This document shows positions 45,489-57,400 of a stretch of 64,000 bases of DNA, piece by piece. The DNA is taken from the NCBI RefSeq assembly GCF_000315625.1, contig NW_005434555.1:6281-70280 (forward strand), written 5' to 3'. Numbering within the stretch: the stretch's first letter is position 1; the number at the start of each line of letters is the position of its first letter. Under the pieces are notes generated by a model. That model saw only the letters and a list, made by a program, of their open reading frames with translations, was not told where the DNA came from and did no database searches. This stretch comes from Guillardia theta CCMP2712 (Eukaryota > Cryptophyceae > Pyrenomonadales > Geminigeraceae). Made by a program: the position numbers and the translations under genes.

Positions 45489-46019
45489 ATGTCGGGGGGG
45501 ATCATGACGAGAATGCAAGCGGAGGAGCGGGTGCTGGTCTCGAGGGCCCAGCAGGAGCAGGAGGCGACAAGGAGAAGAGAAGCGACAGCCAGCAGGTGAG
45601 GCGAGCGAGGAAGGAGCTCTCGTTTGACTCGCTGCTCCATGCAGGGAAGAAGAGCATCAGCGAAAGATGGGTAAGTGGGGGGGCCTGCCACAGGATTCAT
45701 GCTTGATGCTCGTCCAGCTGAGCTCCAGGAGAGGCAGGAAGAGACCAAACTGTCAGAGGAATTGACAGCCATGCGGATAGCAGAGGCCAGTCGTCGTCGA
45801 CATATCGTTAGCCTCGTATTACCCGTTTCAGTATGTTTGATTTGCTTTCAGTCGATCGAGATGAAAGAGCAGATCAGAGAAGATAGAGAAGAGCAGAGGA
45901 AGTGGTTCTGGGAACAAGAGCATCATCGGTCGACCTTGATGATGCTTCAAGCATTCTGTGACGATGAACTTCAGACTTTTGATCATAGAGAAGCATCGCA
46001 AAGTGCAGATGGCGATTAG
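45489..46019 (+). CDS. Small coiled-coil protein
   Basis: Start MSGGIMTRMQAEERVLVSRA. Exons chain in phase: REEEHQRKMG, then AELQERQEETKLSEELTAMR, then SIEMKEQIREDREEQRKWFW, ending QSADGD with TAG at 46017-46019. It is highly charged and helical, with no domain recognised. The same frame continues after the TAG toward the EF-hand exon, so this could instead be the 5' part of the EF-hand gene if an intron removes the stop; I could not find a join that keeps phase. Confidence 0.5.
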
Positions 46020-46035
46020 GGTCAGGGTTTCCTGC

Positions 46036-47534
46036 CCGTGATTGCATTTTCACTGAGCAATGGTTGCATCAAGGCTAAGGAGAAGAACCAAGACAAACTG
46101 CAACACGAATATCTTTGTGAGGCCAGAAAGTTTCGGATCAAGAGAATATTCCACTTCTTCGATCATGACAGGTCTGTTGGGTACCTCTTGGTGAAGTAGT
46201 TTGCAAACTTAGAGCTGGTACCATAGGGATGGAGTCATATCGCTGCAAGATCTGTCCAAGAGACTCCGTCAGGTGCTTTCACTCCTCATAAGACCATCTC
46301 CGTGATGATGCTTTCAGCTGGAGAAAACCTTCCGCAAGAAGGTTGAGCAGCTGTACCCGAGAACTTCTCTCACAGGCCTCCTAGGACGCTCAAGATATGA
46401 TGGAGGAGCTTTGGAGGCATTGTCAATTGTTTCCGGGGTATTCAGATACTGTTCGATGTCGGGCTGACTCAGTCCATGGCAACAGCTTCCGAGCAGCGCA
46501 AGAGCATTGGATCCGATATGGAGAACCGAAACCTTGTCTTGTAAGGATCCATGAGTGAAAATCCTTGGATTGAAGGGTTGCAGGCACCAGGAAAGGTGTT
46601 GCAAGCACCCCGTCCCATCTTCTTTGGTGCCGAGGAATCAGTCAAGGTACCAACAGCCTCCTGCTTGTTTGCGCTCTTCTCAGCTTGTACCCCTTATGAC
46701 TCTTGTCGGGCTCTACTCCAAGTCTTGGAGGTAGTCTCAGTCTACTTTCTCTCATCATATCCACTTGACGCCTCTGTGCTCCGCAAGCGCGTCAAAGGAG
46801 AGGCAAAGGGTAGAAAAGAGCGACATCGATGATTATCGAGGGAAACTTGACAAAGACGCCTTCTTTGAGGTCTGACTAGCACTTGTTGGGTGTGCTAGCC
46901 GATTGAAAACGCGTTCAGATGGTTCTCACATGCTTGGAGGTACAGCCTGTCGCCAACACTGAATCTCAATACCAAGGGATGAAGGTGAAGTGCGATGTGA
47001 TATGAGCTGCTTCTGAAGCTCTTTCTAAAGACCAGCGAGTACTACATGCCTCCCCTCCTCGTCAGCATCGTTGAGTTTCTCCTGCACGTTGAGCCATGCG
47101 ATCTCGTAGCTCTGCTGGGACTTTTCTTCTCCTCCTCCTCACTGCTCGTGCCAGTCAGTTCGAAGTTACGACGAGCTCGAGAAGGAGCTGCTCTCTGGTG
47201 CTCCCAACCCTTCCCTCCTACCATCTCTTCACTCTTCAACGACTCCTTCCCCTCTCCTTCTCTTACCAGCTCTCCTCGGATTGTCATTGTCTGTCTCCTC
47301 AGGGAAGGTCACAGTCGAGGACGGTATGACTATCCTCTTCCGAAGATGCGGGACCCCAGCTCGAGTCGATTTAGGTCTGCAGACTTTCTACTTGTACGTC
47401 TCACACATGCACAGGAAACCTGCTTGGGTTCGACAGGCTCGTCGACCCATTTGCTCAATTTTCCTTCAAAGATTTCTTGCGAGCGGTTTTGAAGACGAGG
47501 AATGGCGAGTTCATGGGCGAGAACTTCTTTAGAT
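46036..47534 (+). CDS. EF-hand calcium-binding protein (5' end uncertain)
   Basis: The exon reading LCEARKFRIKRIFHFFDHDR joins to DGVISLQDLSKRLRQ, giving an EF-hand loop D-H-D-R-D-G-V-I-S-L. Further exons: LEKTFRKKVEQLYPRTSL, APGKVLQAPRPIFFGAEES, SDIDDYRGKLDKDAFFE (a second, weaker EF-type loop), TSEYYMPPLLVSIVEFLLHV, YDELEKELLSGAP, and a last exon LVDPFAQFSFKDFLRAVLKT ending GENFFR with TAG at 47532-47534. It is probably a calcium sensor or an EF-hand subunit. Exon borders are approximate and the first methionine was not identified with confidence. Confidence 0.55.
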
Positions 47535-47780
47535 AGCGATTAGAATCTGTTGTTACAATTGCCGTGTTTGTCAATTGGATAAGATGAAGGTGAAGATGAA
47601 GGTGAATAGATGATCAAGATACAGATGAAGGTGAAGATGAAGTTGTGAAGGTGATATACAACAATGTTTGTCTTAAACTTTCTTGGCTATCCTTGTGCCA
47701 TCCATCGGATAAACTCGTGATCTTTTCTGAAACAGCCGAGGAACCTGAGAAAGCTTCTTATCTTCCAGTCTCGCAGATTT

Positions 47781-49530
47781 TCAGTTACTCACCATGTACA
47801 GGCCGCACTTGCTTCCGCTTCCCCCCCCTTCCTCCTCTTCCTCCTCCTCGCCAGTCACGATGACCTTACTCTCTAGCGGAGGCTCGAGGCGCATCGGGCG
47901 AGATGAGAAGGAGCTTTCAGGTTCAGCTCGCATGCTCCTGGCGGTCCTCGTGGAGTAGAGGTTCCAGTAGCGAAGTCCTTCCTCGAAGAGTCTCTTACCG
48001 ATCAGACCGTTGATCTCTCCTCTGACTAGTCGTCGTCTGGGTTGAGACGACATGACCCTCTCGCCCTCCTCCTGTTGAGCTTCTTTTCTCAGGTCCCCGA
48101 CAGAGCCAGCAGAGCTTGAAAGCTGCTCGTTACCCCTCTCCTTCCCCTCCCTCCCAATATCCTCCTTCTCCCTTGTCTCCGTTTGACTCACGTCGACCGA
48201 ACAAGTAGTGACCGAGTCTCCGCAATGCTCTTTCAAGCTGAAACGAGTCAACTACAGCAGACATGGCAGAGCTCTACCTCTCGTTGACGTTGATGGAGCT
48301 GATATCCGTCAAGACCTCGCTCACCTGGCTGATTTCTTGGTAGGTCTCCTCCTCCATTCCCCCGAAGCCTTGGGTCGACTGACAGCTCTCGCTCTTGTCA
48401 TTATTCGTGTTCGACTTCTCAATCTGTGTCTTAATGGCGGCGATCCTGTGCCGACGAGTCAAACTCGATTTCATTTCTCACCTCCTCTCACTGTACCACT
48501 CCATCTTCTTCTGCTCACTGTCGGCTTGAAACGTCCAGACCTGACGACAGCGTATGAGAGGAGATGATACAACGAGCGCCCAGCACCCGCTGTCTTCCTG
48601 AGCCTTCGCAAACAGTGAAACGGAGCTCATCGTGTGTGAAGGCCTTGCAGACATGGCTGAGGTACATCTTGGCTTTCTCTTTCCTCAACACTCTCGCAGT
48701 GAAATCCTCATAGCATATCAAGCAGTGCGGGTGAAGCACAAGATGTCGTTGTCCCTTCAAACAAGCTCGTCATTTCCTCTCGTCTCTCTCGCGCTGAGTC
48801 TACCCAATTTCTTGGCCACGTCATTTCTTGCTGCAATAGCACGCCTTCTTTGATCAGGTGTGTTCGGAGACCTGTGGGTAGAGGAGAGGAGAGGAGAGGA
48901 GAAGAAGAGGAGAGGAGAAGGAGAAGGAGAGGAGAGGAGAGGAAGAGAGGAGAGGAGAGGAGAGGAGAGGAGGGGGAGAGAGGAGGAGAGGAGGAGAGGA
49001 GAGGAGAGGAGAGGAGAGGAGAGGAGAAGGAGAGGAGAAGGAGAGGAGAAGGAGAGGAGGAGGAGAGGAGGAGGAGAGGAGGAGGAGAGGAGGAGGAGGA
49101 GGAGAGGTCAAAGCAAAGAGCAGCAAGCAAGAGCGTTGCTCCTACCTCCTCGGCTCGCCTCAGCAGCAGTCTCAATCCTCGGGAGGTCACCCCACTTACT
49201 CGCAGACGCTCTTATGCTCTTGGTCTTTCTCACGGAGGGAGAGCTGCTCAAGGAGAGAGGGTCCGAGTCCCACGAGCTCCACCTTGAGTTGTCGAAGGTC
49301 TTCCATGCCGCATCCCCTAGCGTCTCCTCTCTTGCGCTGACCTGCTGTGATGTTTCATCCTCCTCCGCATGTTCGTCTAAGGATTCATGCGGTCGTGCCG
49401 GCTGCAGGTGAAAGTTCAGAGCGAGGGAGCGGGAAGGAGAAGAGAAGGTCACCCAGTTCCAATCCGAGACGTTTGCGCTGCCTTGGTCGACTGTGAATTT
49501 TGTTTGACAACATACCCGAGGGACGTTCAT
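47781..49530 (-). CDS. Unrecognised protein, multi-exon
   Basis: The exon starting MNVPRVCCQTKFTVDQGSAN (49530) shows a Ser-rich segment (KTFDNSRWSSWDSDPLSLSS). A large purine-rich intron follows, then exons with basic helical segments (KEGVLLQQEMTWPRNW; DFTARVLRKEKAKMYLSHVC) and YQEISQVSEVLTDISSINVN. The last exon has GLIGKRLFEEGLRYWNLYST and a Glu run (VIVTGEEEEEEEGGG) ending MVSN at 47781. No domain is recognised. The strand is supported by splice-like borders and coherent composition, but the joins in 48.5-48.9 kb are not fixed. Confidence 0.4.
48882..49108. repeat. GAGGA/GGAGA purine tract
   Basis: About 225 bp of almost pure G and A on the plus strand, built from AGAGG, GAGGA and GGAGAAGGA words. 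It lies inside the inferred intron of the minus-strand gene, where it reads as a polypyrimidine stretch before the acceptor at about 48878. Confidence 0.85.
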
Positions 49531-50063
49531 CCTCTACCCTTCAAGAGACTGCGCTTGCTCTCTGTTTGCCTTCATTGTCTGTCCGGCCTCACGCTAGAGC
49601 ATGAGCCTGTTCCTGCTAGGCGTCAGGCTCGTCGACGTGACCGCCTCTCCTTCATCCTTCGCTCTCCTCCTTGCTCTCCTCCTCTCCCTCCTTTGCCGTC
49701 GCTACCGGCGACCCCATGCCGCTGTGCCCAAAACAATACAAACTAATCCCGGACAGAACTAAACCCATGCGAGTCGCGCCATTGGTTTCATTCAATTTCA
49801 TGTATCGCAACAGGAAGTAACGTGTGTTGTTTGTGCGGTACAGACAAGCACATGGTTGTATCGCAACTGCTTGACTTGTCTCTACCTTGCGGCGGAAACG
49901 GTTACGCACGCTAGGACAGGTGTGTCAAAGGCTACAACTCAGTCTGCTCGTTTCTTCCATTCATTCGGGGACGGTTTTGTTCTGCTGCAAATTCAAAGTT
50001 GACCTCACTTGTCTCGTGTCGACTCATGAAGAGACATGACTGTTTTCATGTGCGACTTCTCCA
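49531..50063. other. Intergenic stretch without a supported gene
   Basis: A minus-strand frame at 49652-49909 could be a leader exon of the gene to its left, but shows no motif. A CTCCTC-rich patch lies at 49660-49700. Confidence 0.35.
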
Positions 50064-53000
50064 TCACGAGCGTCGCGTTGGCGGTTGCTCATAGTCGTCA
50101 TCGTAATCCTCATCGTCTTCTTCGTCTTCCTCATCCACTTCCTCCTCGACTCGCACATCCTCCTCGTCGTCGTCAGGGGCGAGGGTGTCGGGGTCAGCCA
50201 GGTACTTGAACTTCACTCCGAGGTGAGACTCGAAGAGACCCACTCGCTTCCTGCAGGGCAGCGTCGCGATCAGCTTCGAGCGCAAGGAAGGAGACAATCA
50301 CTTACTTCAAATCCTTGACGACCAGGGTCACAACCTTTCCCTTCCTCCCCAGCCTCCCAGTCCTCCCTGCCATGTGCACATAGCTGGCGACTTCGCGGGG
50401 GAGCTGCTTGCGAGGTCAGAGCAGAAGAGAACGCAGCTGAAGGAGACCTCCCAGAGGAACACGACATCGAAGTAGAAGTCCAGGCCACGAGCGTTTGACT
50501 CGCTCATGATGATCAGCGGTGGGTTGTCTCTGAGCAGACGTCAGAGCCAGGGAGGCCAGGAGGAGAAGACAGGAGGGAGAAGAGGAGAAGACAGGAGGGA
50601 GAAGAGGAGAAGACAGGAGGGAGAAGAGGAGAAGACAGGAGGGAGAAGAGGAGAAGAAAGGAGGGAGAAGAGGAGAAGACAGGAGGGAGAAGAGGAGAAG
50701 ACAGGAGGGAGAAGAGGTCTTGCTCGCTTACTGCTCAGCGAGAGAGTTTCTCAGGTTTTCTCGCCGCTGCACAAGTTCATTGTGAATGTCCTCGGACACT
50801 GTTGGCTCGCCCGTGGCATTCTTCGCATCGTACTCGTCGAATCCCAGGGCCCGATGGATCGAGATCGCTCGTTCGATGCCGCTGCAGCAAGAAAGAGGAG
50901 AGTGAGGCGGGAGCGAGAGGGAGAGCAGCCAGGGAGCATTTTAGTGGCATGCCAGCAGCTTCACCTGTAGTGCATTTTGTCGATAATCTCGTTCACGCTC
51001 AGCCCATTGGGAAGGAATAAGATGGCAGGAGTGGTCGGACAGTAAGCGGTGAGCAGATTTTGCAGCGTGCGATATTTCTCCTCTTCTCTCCTGATGGAAA
51101 GGTACTGTACAAGCATCAAGAGCCCAACCCTTCGCACATAGTATTCTAACGAGATGCTTGATGGTGGGGGGGATAATCGCTCCGGCTTCGAACTGCCCTC
51201 CTGTATCCAGCTTCCTGTTGTCGGCTATCAGAAAAGTCGGGTGCAGAGAATGCAAAAGTGAGAGGCAATGGTGGGAGTGATGATTTAGAGGTCAGCTCAC
51301 TTCAACAGCTTGTTCTGTTGCACAAGCTCTTCTTCCGTCATGAAGTCATCTCGACTCAAGCGGACAATCTGTCAACGTTTGAATCTCAAACACATCAGGA
51401 AATTTTCAGAGAATAAAAGTAAAGATGGGGAGGGAAACATCCGTCAAAAGGGTCAGGAGGGCGAGAGGAAAAGAGACTGACGTCTAAAACTTTCATCCCG
51501 AGGGACTCGTCGAATCTGTAGGATCAGACGTTCAGAGAAGCTCATTGACAGACGAACAAGAATCATTGCCATGACAGAAAGACAAGCAGACCTGGCCAGC
51601 TCCTGCCTCAGCGACCTGCTGATGGTTGCAGAGCAAGAGACGATTTGTAGGGGAAGGCTACGTCGATTGTGATGCTGCAGGATCTGCCTTGATGTGACTG
51701 AGAGCACAGGAGGGAGCGAAGCAACTCTCACTCGCTGCATCATCAAGCTCGTGGGCATCGGATGCGCCTTCCTCATCTTCACCTTCTGCTCGACGTGTTG
51801 GTCACTTTTTCAGCTTCACTTCTCCTTCCTCTGCTGACCTTGAGAGGCGCATGCTTGTTCAACGGGTTCAACAGTTTGTCCACCTCATCCAGCACCATCA
51901 CTTCCAGATTGCCCAGCAGCTGCTGGAGCTGATCTTTATCCCTGATGGTGGCAAGAATGCTGGGAAAGCATCAAACACGGGCGAGTAAAGGAAGAAAGAC
52001 ACACCTTTGATATCTGTCAGGTGTGCAAATGACGATGGGACAGGTTGTCTTCATCATCTACAGGTAGTCAGACAAATGAAATTGCAAACTCCTAAGATCT
52101 TCTTTTGGCACTCGTCTTGTAGCGAATACGAAAAACACAAAGAGGAAACGAGGATCAAATGGTTGAACAAAGAATCCCTTTGAAATTGATAGCAACAAAC
52201 AGTGCACTTTGTAGATTGGCGGCATCTAAATCGCGTTCACCTTATCCAGCTGATCTTCAAATCTTTCTGTCCCTCCCACAATCATCATTCCAAACCCTGC
52301 TCCTCGATATCTGACGCATTCGCTGAGAATCTGCTCATAGCCGTCAGCGATTCTTGCTCCATTCCCCGCTTGGGCAGTTTCAAACATCTAACAAGACACT
52401 TCAAATCGGCCACTGTCTTACTTGCAGAGCAAGTTCTCGGGTAGGAGCGACTATCAGCCCCCTCCTCGGCTTGCTTCCTTCCTCGAACCTCGCGAACAAG
52501 GGCATGAGGTATGCGAGCGTCTTTCCGCTTCCCGTTGGAGACTGGACAATGACAGAGCGACCCTGCAGGAGGGAGTGACGTGAAATCAAGACCTTTCCCT
52601 CCAGCACACACCGACATGATAGAAGGGATGGCAACATGCTGGATGGGAAGAGGCGTAGAGACACCAATTGCCTGCAGCTTCTCATGCACCTGCCAGTTCG
52701 GTCAACGACCAGCCAAAGACTTGAGATGTTGGTGGGGCAGAATCAGGTGGAGAAGCACGACAAGAGGTGGGTGAGAGCAGAGAAATTGGATGTGGAGGAG
52801 CAACAAGAAGGCAGACGGAGGGAGGGAGCAACAAGAAGGCAGACGGAGGGAGGGAGCAACAAGAAGGCAGACGGAGGGAGGGAGCAACAAGAAGGCAGAC
52901 GGAGGGAGGGAGCAACAAGAAGGCAGACGGAGGGAGGGAGCAACAATAAGGCAGACGGAGGGAGGGAGCAACAAGAAGGCAGACGGAGGGAGGGAGCAAC

Positions 53001-53833
53001 AAGAAGGCAGACGGAGGGAGGGAGCAACAAGAAGGCAGACGGAGGGAGGGAGCAACAAGAAGGCAGACGGAGGGAGGGAGCAACAAGAAGGCAGACGGAG
53101 GGAGGGAGCAACAAGAAGGTGGATGCAGGCAGGGATGTAGGGAGGGTAACAAAACTCGAATGTACGTCACCTGGGGCGTGCACATCAATCCAGCGAACTG
53201 GTTTGGGTTTGTCGTCTCCTCGATAGGAAGGGGACTGAGAGGTTTCAAGTTTCCTTTCATGTCCTTCAAGTCGTCAATCATAACTTCCATCTTCATCTCG
53301 GACAGCTCTTCTTCAGTTATGTTCTCTGAAGACAGGCCCATTTGGTACATTGCAATCGCAGCGGGGCCAGCAGCCTTCTTCACTACTCCGACATCACCTT
53401 CCGTCATCTCCTCCGTTGGACCCTTCTGTGCTTCACTTCTCTCGTGCTCCTCCAGCCTCTTGAGGTCCTGCGGTGAGATGGTCCCTTCCTTCCTCCTGCG
53501 CTCTAGTAGCCTTCGTTCCGAGCTCAATAGTAGCACTCTTCTCCCGCTGGGCTCGTTGCCGGAATGAAACTGCCTCGTGTCCTTCATTGTGATGATCCGT
53601 GAGAGCACTCTGCGAAGAAAGGTCACCTCAACAAAGGACAGGAGGAGCATGACGCCTATCAGGCAGCTTTACCTGCCAGTGCAGAGATAATGCCGTCCAA
53701 GTTGGCTGTATGCAAATGTCCCACGTTTCCAAGACGCATGCAAGTTTCGTTCAATGAGATTCATCGGATCAATCCTGCTGTGCATGAAGGCAGCAAGAGT
53801 TTTCCTTGAGCTGGCTGACGTCCAGGAAGCCAT
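50064..53833 (-). CDS. DEAD-box RNA helicase (DEVD variant)
   Basis: Start [20 protein letters not shown] at 53833; exon 1 ends at about 53676 and joins [14 protein letters not shown]. Helicase motifs appear in order: Q motif ([14 protein letters not shown]), I (SPTGSGKT, about 52520), Ia (PTRELALQ), GG ([10 protein letters not shown]), Ib (TPDRYQR), II as LDEVDKLL (about 51880, DEVD), III (CSATISRSL), IV region ([10 protein letters not shown]), V (SNARGLDF) and VI ([11 protein letters not shown], about 50380). The tail is acidic ([19 protein letters not shown]), with TGA at 50064-50066. It is an ATP-dependent RNA unwinding enzyme; the exact substrate is unknown. Two of its introns hold minisatellites. 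The short N-terminus could be an organelle-targeting peptide, but this is not clear. Confidence 0.88.
50563..50716. repeat. 22-bp minisatellite, about seven copies, in a helicase intron
   Basis: The unit GAAGACAGGAGGGAGAAGAG plus GA repeats seven times, with one C-to-A change (GAAGAAAGG). It lies between the helicase exons encoding NSLAEQ and [11 protein letters not shown]. Confidence 0.85.
52799..53120. repeat. 28-bp minisatellite, 11-12 copies, in a helicase intron
   Basis: The unit CAACAAGAAGGCAGACGGAG plus GGAGGGAG is repeated with only one visible variant (CAACAATAAGG at about 52942). Both strands give long artificial frames. It lies between the helicase N-terminal exon (donor at about 53167) and the Q-motif exon. 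Confidence 0.92.
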
Positions 53834-54406
53834 GGTTGCACAGCTGGATGATACAAACACAGCAACGATGAGCGGGCGATGCAAAGGGCCACGAGCTCTT
53901 ATGACCATGAACCAGCAGGCCTGTGTGTTCAGAGTGAGCTCCTGGCATGTCTCTTCTCTTCCACCAGAGCATCGAATCTATGCTCCTGCCTCCCTTGTAT
54001 CGGGAGGGTAGCTATGAGACAAGCAACTTGATCTGCTATCTTTCCTTTATCTCATCTCACTCTCTCAAGCATCTCTCAGCACATCTCTCATCGTCAACTC
54101 CTCTCTGCCTCTCCCTCCTCCTCCTATCTCGCCATCTTCTCGTCATTCCTGTCCGTCCTATGGACGCATCTTTGCGAGCATGCGCGCCGTTACGTGCCGT
54201 TTTTGGGACACCGAATTCTTAGAGACCCGGCTGCGCCCGGGCCGCCCGGGACCGGAACGAGGGCCGCGCCGGCAAGTCACTGGCCCTTTGAGCAGGCACC
54301 GTCACGGTTCAAGTGTTCCGAGGACGGAAGGCCCGGGCAGCAGCGCTAGTCCAGACGCATGAGACCCACCAGCCCCGACGCAACAGTCATAGTCTCAGCT
54401 TCGTTT
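53834..54406. other. Intergenic region ending in a GC-rich island at the duplication edge
   Basis: From 53970 to 54170 the sequence is CT-rich. From about 54176 to 54385 it becomes strongly GC-rich, with CGCCCGGGCCGCCCGGGACC and many CpG, unlike its neighbours. It stops about 20 bp before the inverted-repeat arm begins at 54407. No gene or RNA is recognised. Confidence 0.5.
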
Positions 54407-54457
54407 ATCATACAATCTCCCTGACCTCACACTTGTACCTCTACAGCTCCACGTCGG

Positions 54458-57400
54458 TTAAGAATAAATCGTCTGCTTCATCCCCTTACACGAGTTGGGC
54501 ACCACGCACATTCGCTGTCCCTTGGGCAGGAACGCGGCACCCGCTAGGTTGAAGTTCATCTCCACCACTTGGCTCAGCGTCATCCCGAACCTCGCCGCCA
54601 CCACGTCCAGCCCTACGTCCGCCAGCTCCGACCTGTACACGTGCCCGACGCTGATGTTCTGCTGGCTGTAGACCAGATAGTCCGGGTGAAACACCTTGGC
54701 GTTGAGGCTCCACAAGAGGATCCAGTCCATGTTGAAGAGCGCCGCGATCTCCTGCAGCTGCTGGTCCCGCCCCACCGAGTACACACAAGGCAGCACCGTC
54801 ACAAGGATGCACCGCTCTGACGACGAGGGTACGAGCCCAGCACAGTTCGAGCTGCTCAGCAGCTTCTTCGCCACAAAGCAGCTCAGCGAGCTGTACCCGC
54901 CCACCTTGGGCGAGGGGGTCCATCTCAGCGTCTTGTACCGCCCCGTACAGCCCCAGCTCGCAACCAGCAGGGAGGATAGGGAGGCGCCCGGAGGAAGCAT
55001 GCTCCCCGACGCCACCTCCAGCGATACCTGCGACTGACAATCCGCCACAGACACGCCGAGGTCAACTGCAGTCTCCCTGCCCATGATCAGCTCGACTGAT
55101 GCTGGGATCGAGCTGTTGAACTTGGGAGCATCTTCTACGATGACGTTGATGCCTAGGCACTTGAGAGGAGACATGGCGACCGTCGCGTAGTTGGCGATGC
55201 ACAGACCGTTAGACGAGCAGTCAGCGTTCGACTTGCATGATCGGTCGAGCTGGTTGGAGCAGAGCGAGCCGTTGAGGAAGCGAGCATGCGACTGGAAGCA
55301 GATGAAGTTCATCCCCAGGTCCTGCTGGCAGGGGGTCCACGTCACCTTCATCGACACACTCTGACTTGTCGTCGACGTCGTCGACCTCGCAGCGTGGAAG
55401 AACATCGTGCTCGGCGACCTGCCGCTGTCCAGCAGCAGCTTTGCAACACGCATGTCAGCACCCTCCCCTGCTCCACCTCTCGCCTACCTGCAGCGACGAC
55501 AAGTCGCTCGACGAGGTCACCGTGCTCGTCAGGGTCAGCTCCAGGTACGTTCCCGCGGTCACACTCAACGTCGACAACTTGGCCATCATCGGTGGGAGGC
55601 TAGTGGAGGCATCGGCAGAGCCTGAGCTTGAGAAGAAGCCGGAGAACTCCAAGCTCGGCTCGTTGATGGTCAAGCTCCCGACCTTGAACTGACTGACGCC
55701 GCTGCAGCTCACAGCTTCGATCGTTTGCGAGACGATGTCGACAGGCACTCCGGTCAGGTTGGCATCCCATGACAAGTAGACAGTCAACTGGTTGTAGCCC
55801 GGAAGAAGCTGCAGCGACAGAGCGTAAGGGCTGACCGACGAGTCTGAGGGCGCCTGTACACACTTCTGGCTCGCATGCGAGACTCTCGGGTTCGCTACGT
55901 CAGTCTGAAGGATGTAGTTCGACTGGTCTACCCCCATCGGGTACGTCGGCCTCACTTGCGAGTATCGGCAGGTCGTCCTGTAGGCTGGACATGAGCTTTC
56001 TGCCGCCGATGCCTTACCCCAGTCAAAGCTGTACAGAAGCAGCAGCTGGGAAGCTATCTGGTAGTCGGTCGCACTTGTCATGCTCTGCCCGTACAGGGAA
56101 GTTGGGTCTCCATAGCTGTTGGACAAGGACGGCTCAATCTGCCTCTGGTACCACCGCACTATCTCTCCTTCGTTCCTTTCTCCCAGCCAGAACCGCCATT
56201 CTCGTAGCGATCTGCACAGCATCGCTCACTTTCTTCCCTCACCCCTCAGCGTCCAGGCTCACCCGTGAAAGTAGGACGGGGGACCCGCCGCTCCTCGATA
56301 TCCTCCGAACAGAAGGTAGGCTCCCGACCCCATGGAGTCAGTCGAGTATGACGTGCGAGGACCCTCGACCTGCAGTCAACATGAGTCCACCGCGTCACTC
56401 CTGCTTGACAAGCTTCACCGGGTTCGATTCTCCTTCCGACAAGGCTTTGAGCGCAATCCCTGGGCGTCGCCCTCCCGTGCACCCTCCTCCTGCTTGGCAC
56501 GGAGGATACTCCCCCTTGCTCAGCACTTGCCTGTACGGAGGTTCGCGCGCCACGTCAGCAACTAGTATCGAGGAAGGGCAGGGATCATCGCACCCGTTGA
56601 CGTAGACTTTGTAGGTAGAGTAGTACTTCGAGCTCTGAGAGAACGAATGGCGAACTACTGCCAAGTGCATGCAGCGACCCACTGCCAGCTTCTCCTGCAA
56701 GCCAAGTGAGCAACTACCGCTCTACGGCCGAGCACGAAGAAGCGCGAGAGCATCGAAGCATTACCGCCATGGCAAATGCAACAACGGACAGAGCAAAGTT
56801 GTTGTCACTGTCGATTTGCAGCTCGTGTCCGACCGTCACGTGTGTCTCGTTCACTTTCACGTAGCTGACATCACAACGTCGTCACCTCTCGGAGCATAAC
56901 GAGCACATTCAGTACATCATTGATATCTCGCAGCTCTTGCTTGCTTGACAAGTCGCGGAGCTTGATCCCGTGGAGAGCACGACTCCTCCTTCTGCCGAGT
57001 CGATTCTGACCACGCCTTCAATCTGACCCCACACCCGCTCGTCAGCGCTTCCTCCCACCATGTTGGTGGCACACAGACAGGACAAGAGCGTATGAGGGGA
57101 GTGAGATTACCGTGGACGCAGGGACGTTGACATGCGACTGTATCAAGTACCCAAAGCATCGCAGCCCGTTCTGTCTCATACTATCAGTTCTCCTCGCAAC
57201 CCTTACAAGTACTCAACATTTTGTCCAATGACGCACTGCTCTGCAGATGTAGCGATGTGGTAGCTCAGCGGAAGCATGGCGATGCCGTTGCCCGTCTGAT
57301 CGCCGAACTGTGTCAGCGTGTTTGTCTGGGTAGGCTCGTCCACTTTCAGGTAGGGAGCAGACACAGACCGACCCTGCGGGTCTCTCATGGCCGCAGGGAT

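Noticed and set aside
48850-49290. Plus-strand Glu/Arg-rich open frames
   Set aside because: Pure products of the GAGGA purine tract; no start context, no motif.
52682-53226. Long open frames on both strands (about 200 and 320 codons)
   Set aside because: They come from the 28-bp minisatellite, whose length creates repetitive frames such as [14 protein letters not shown]; the real helicase exons flank it.
54176-54385. tRNA or other structured RNA in the GC-rich island
   Set aside because: I could not fold a cloverleaf or find tRNA A/B boxes by eye; reported only as an unusual island.
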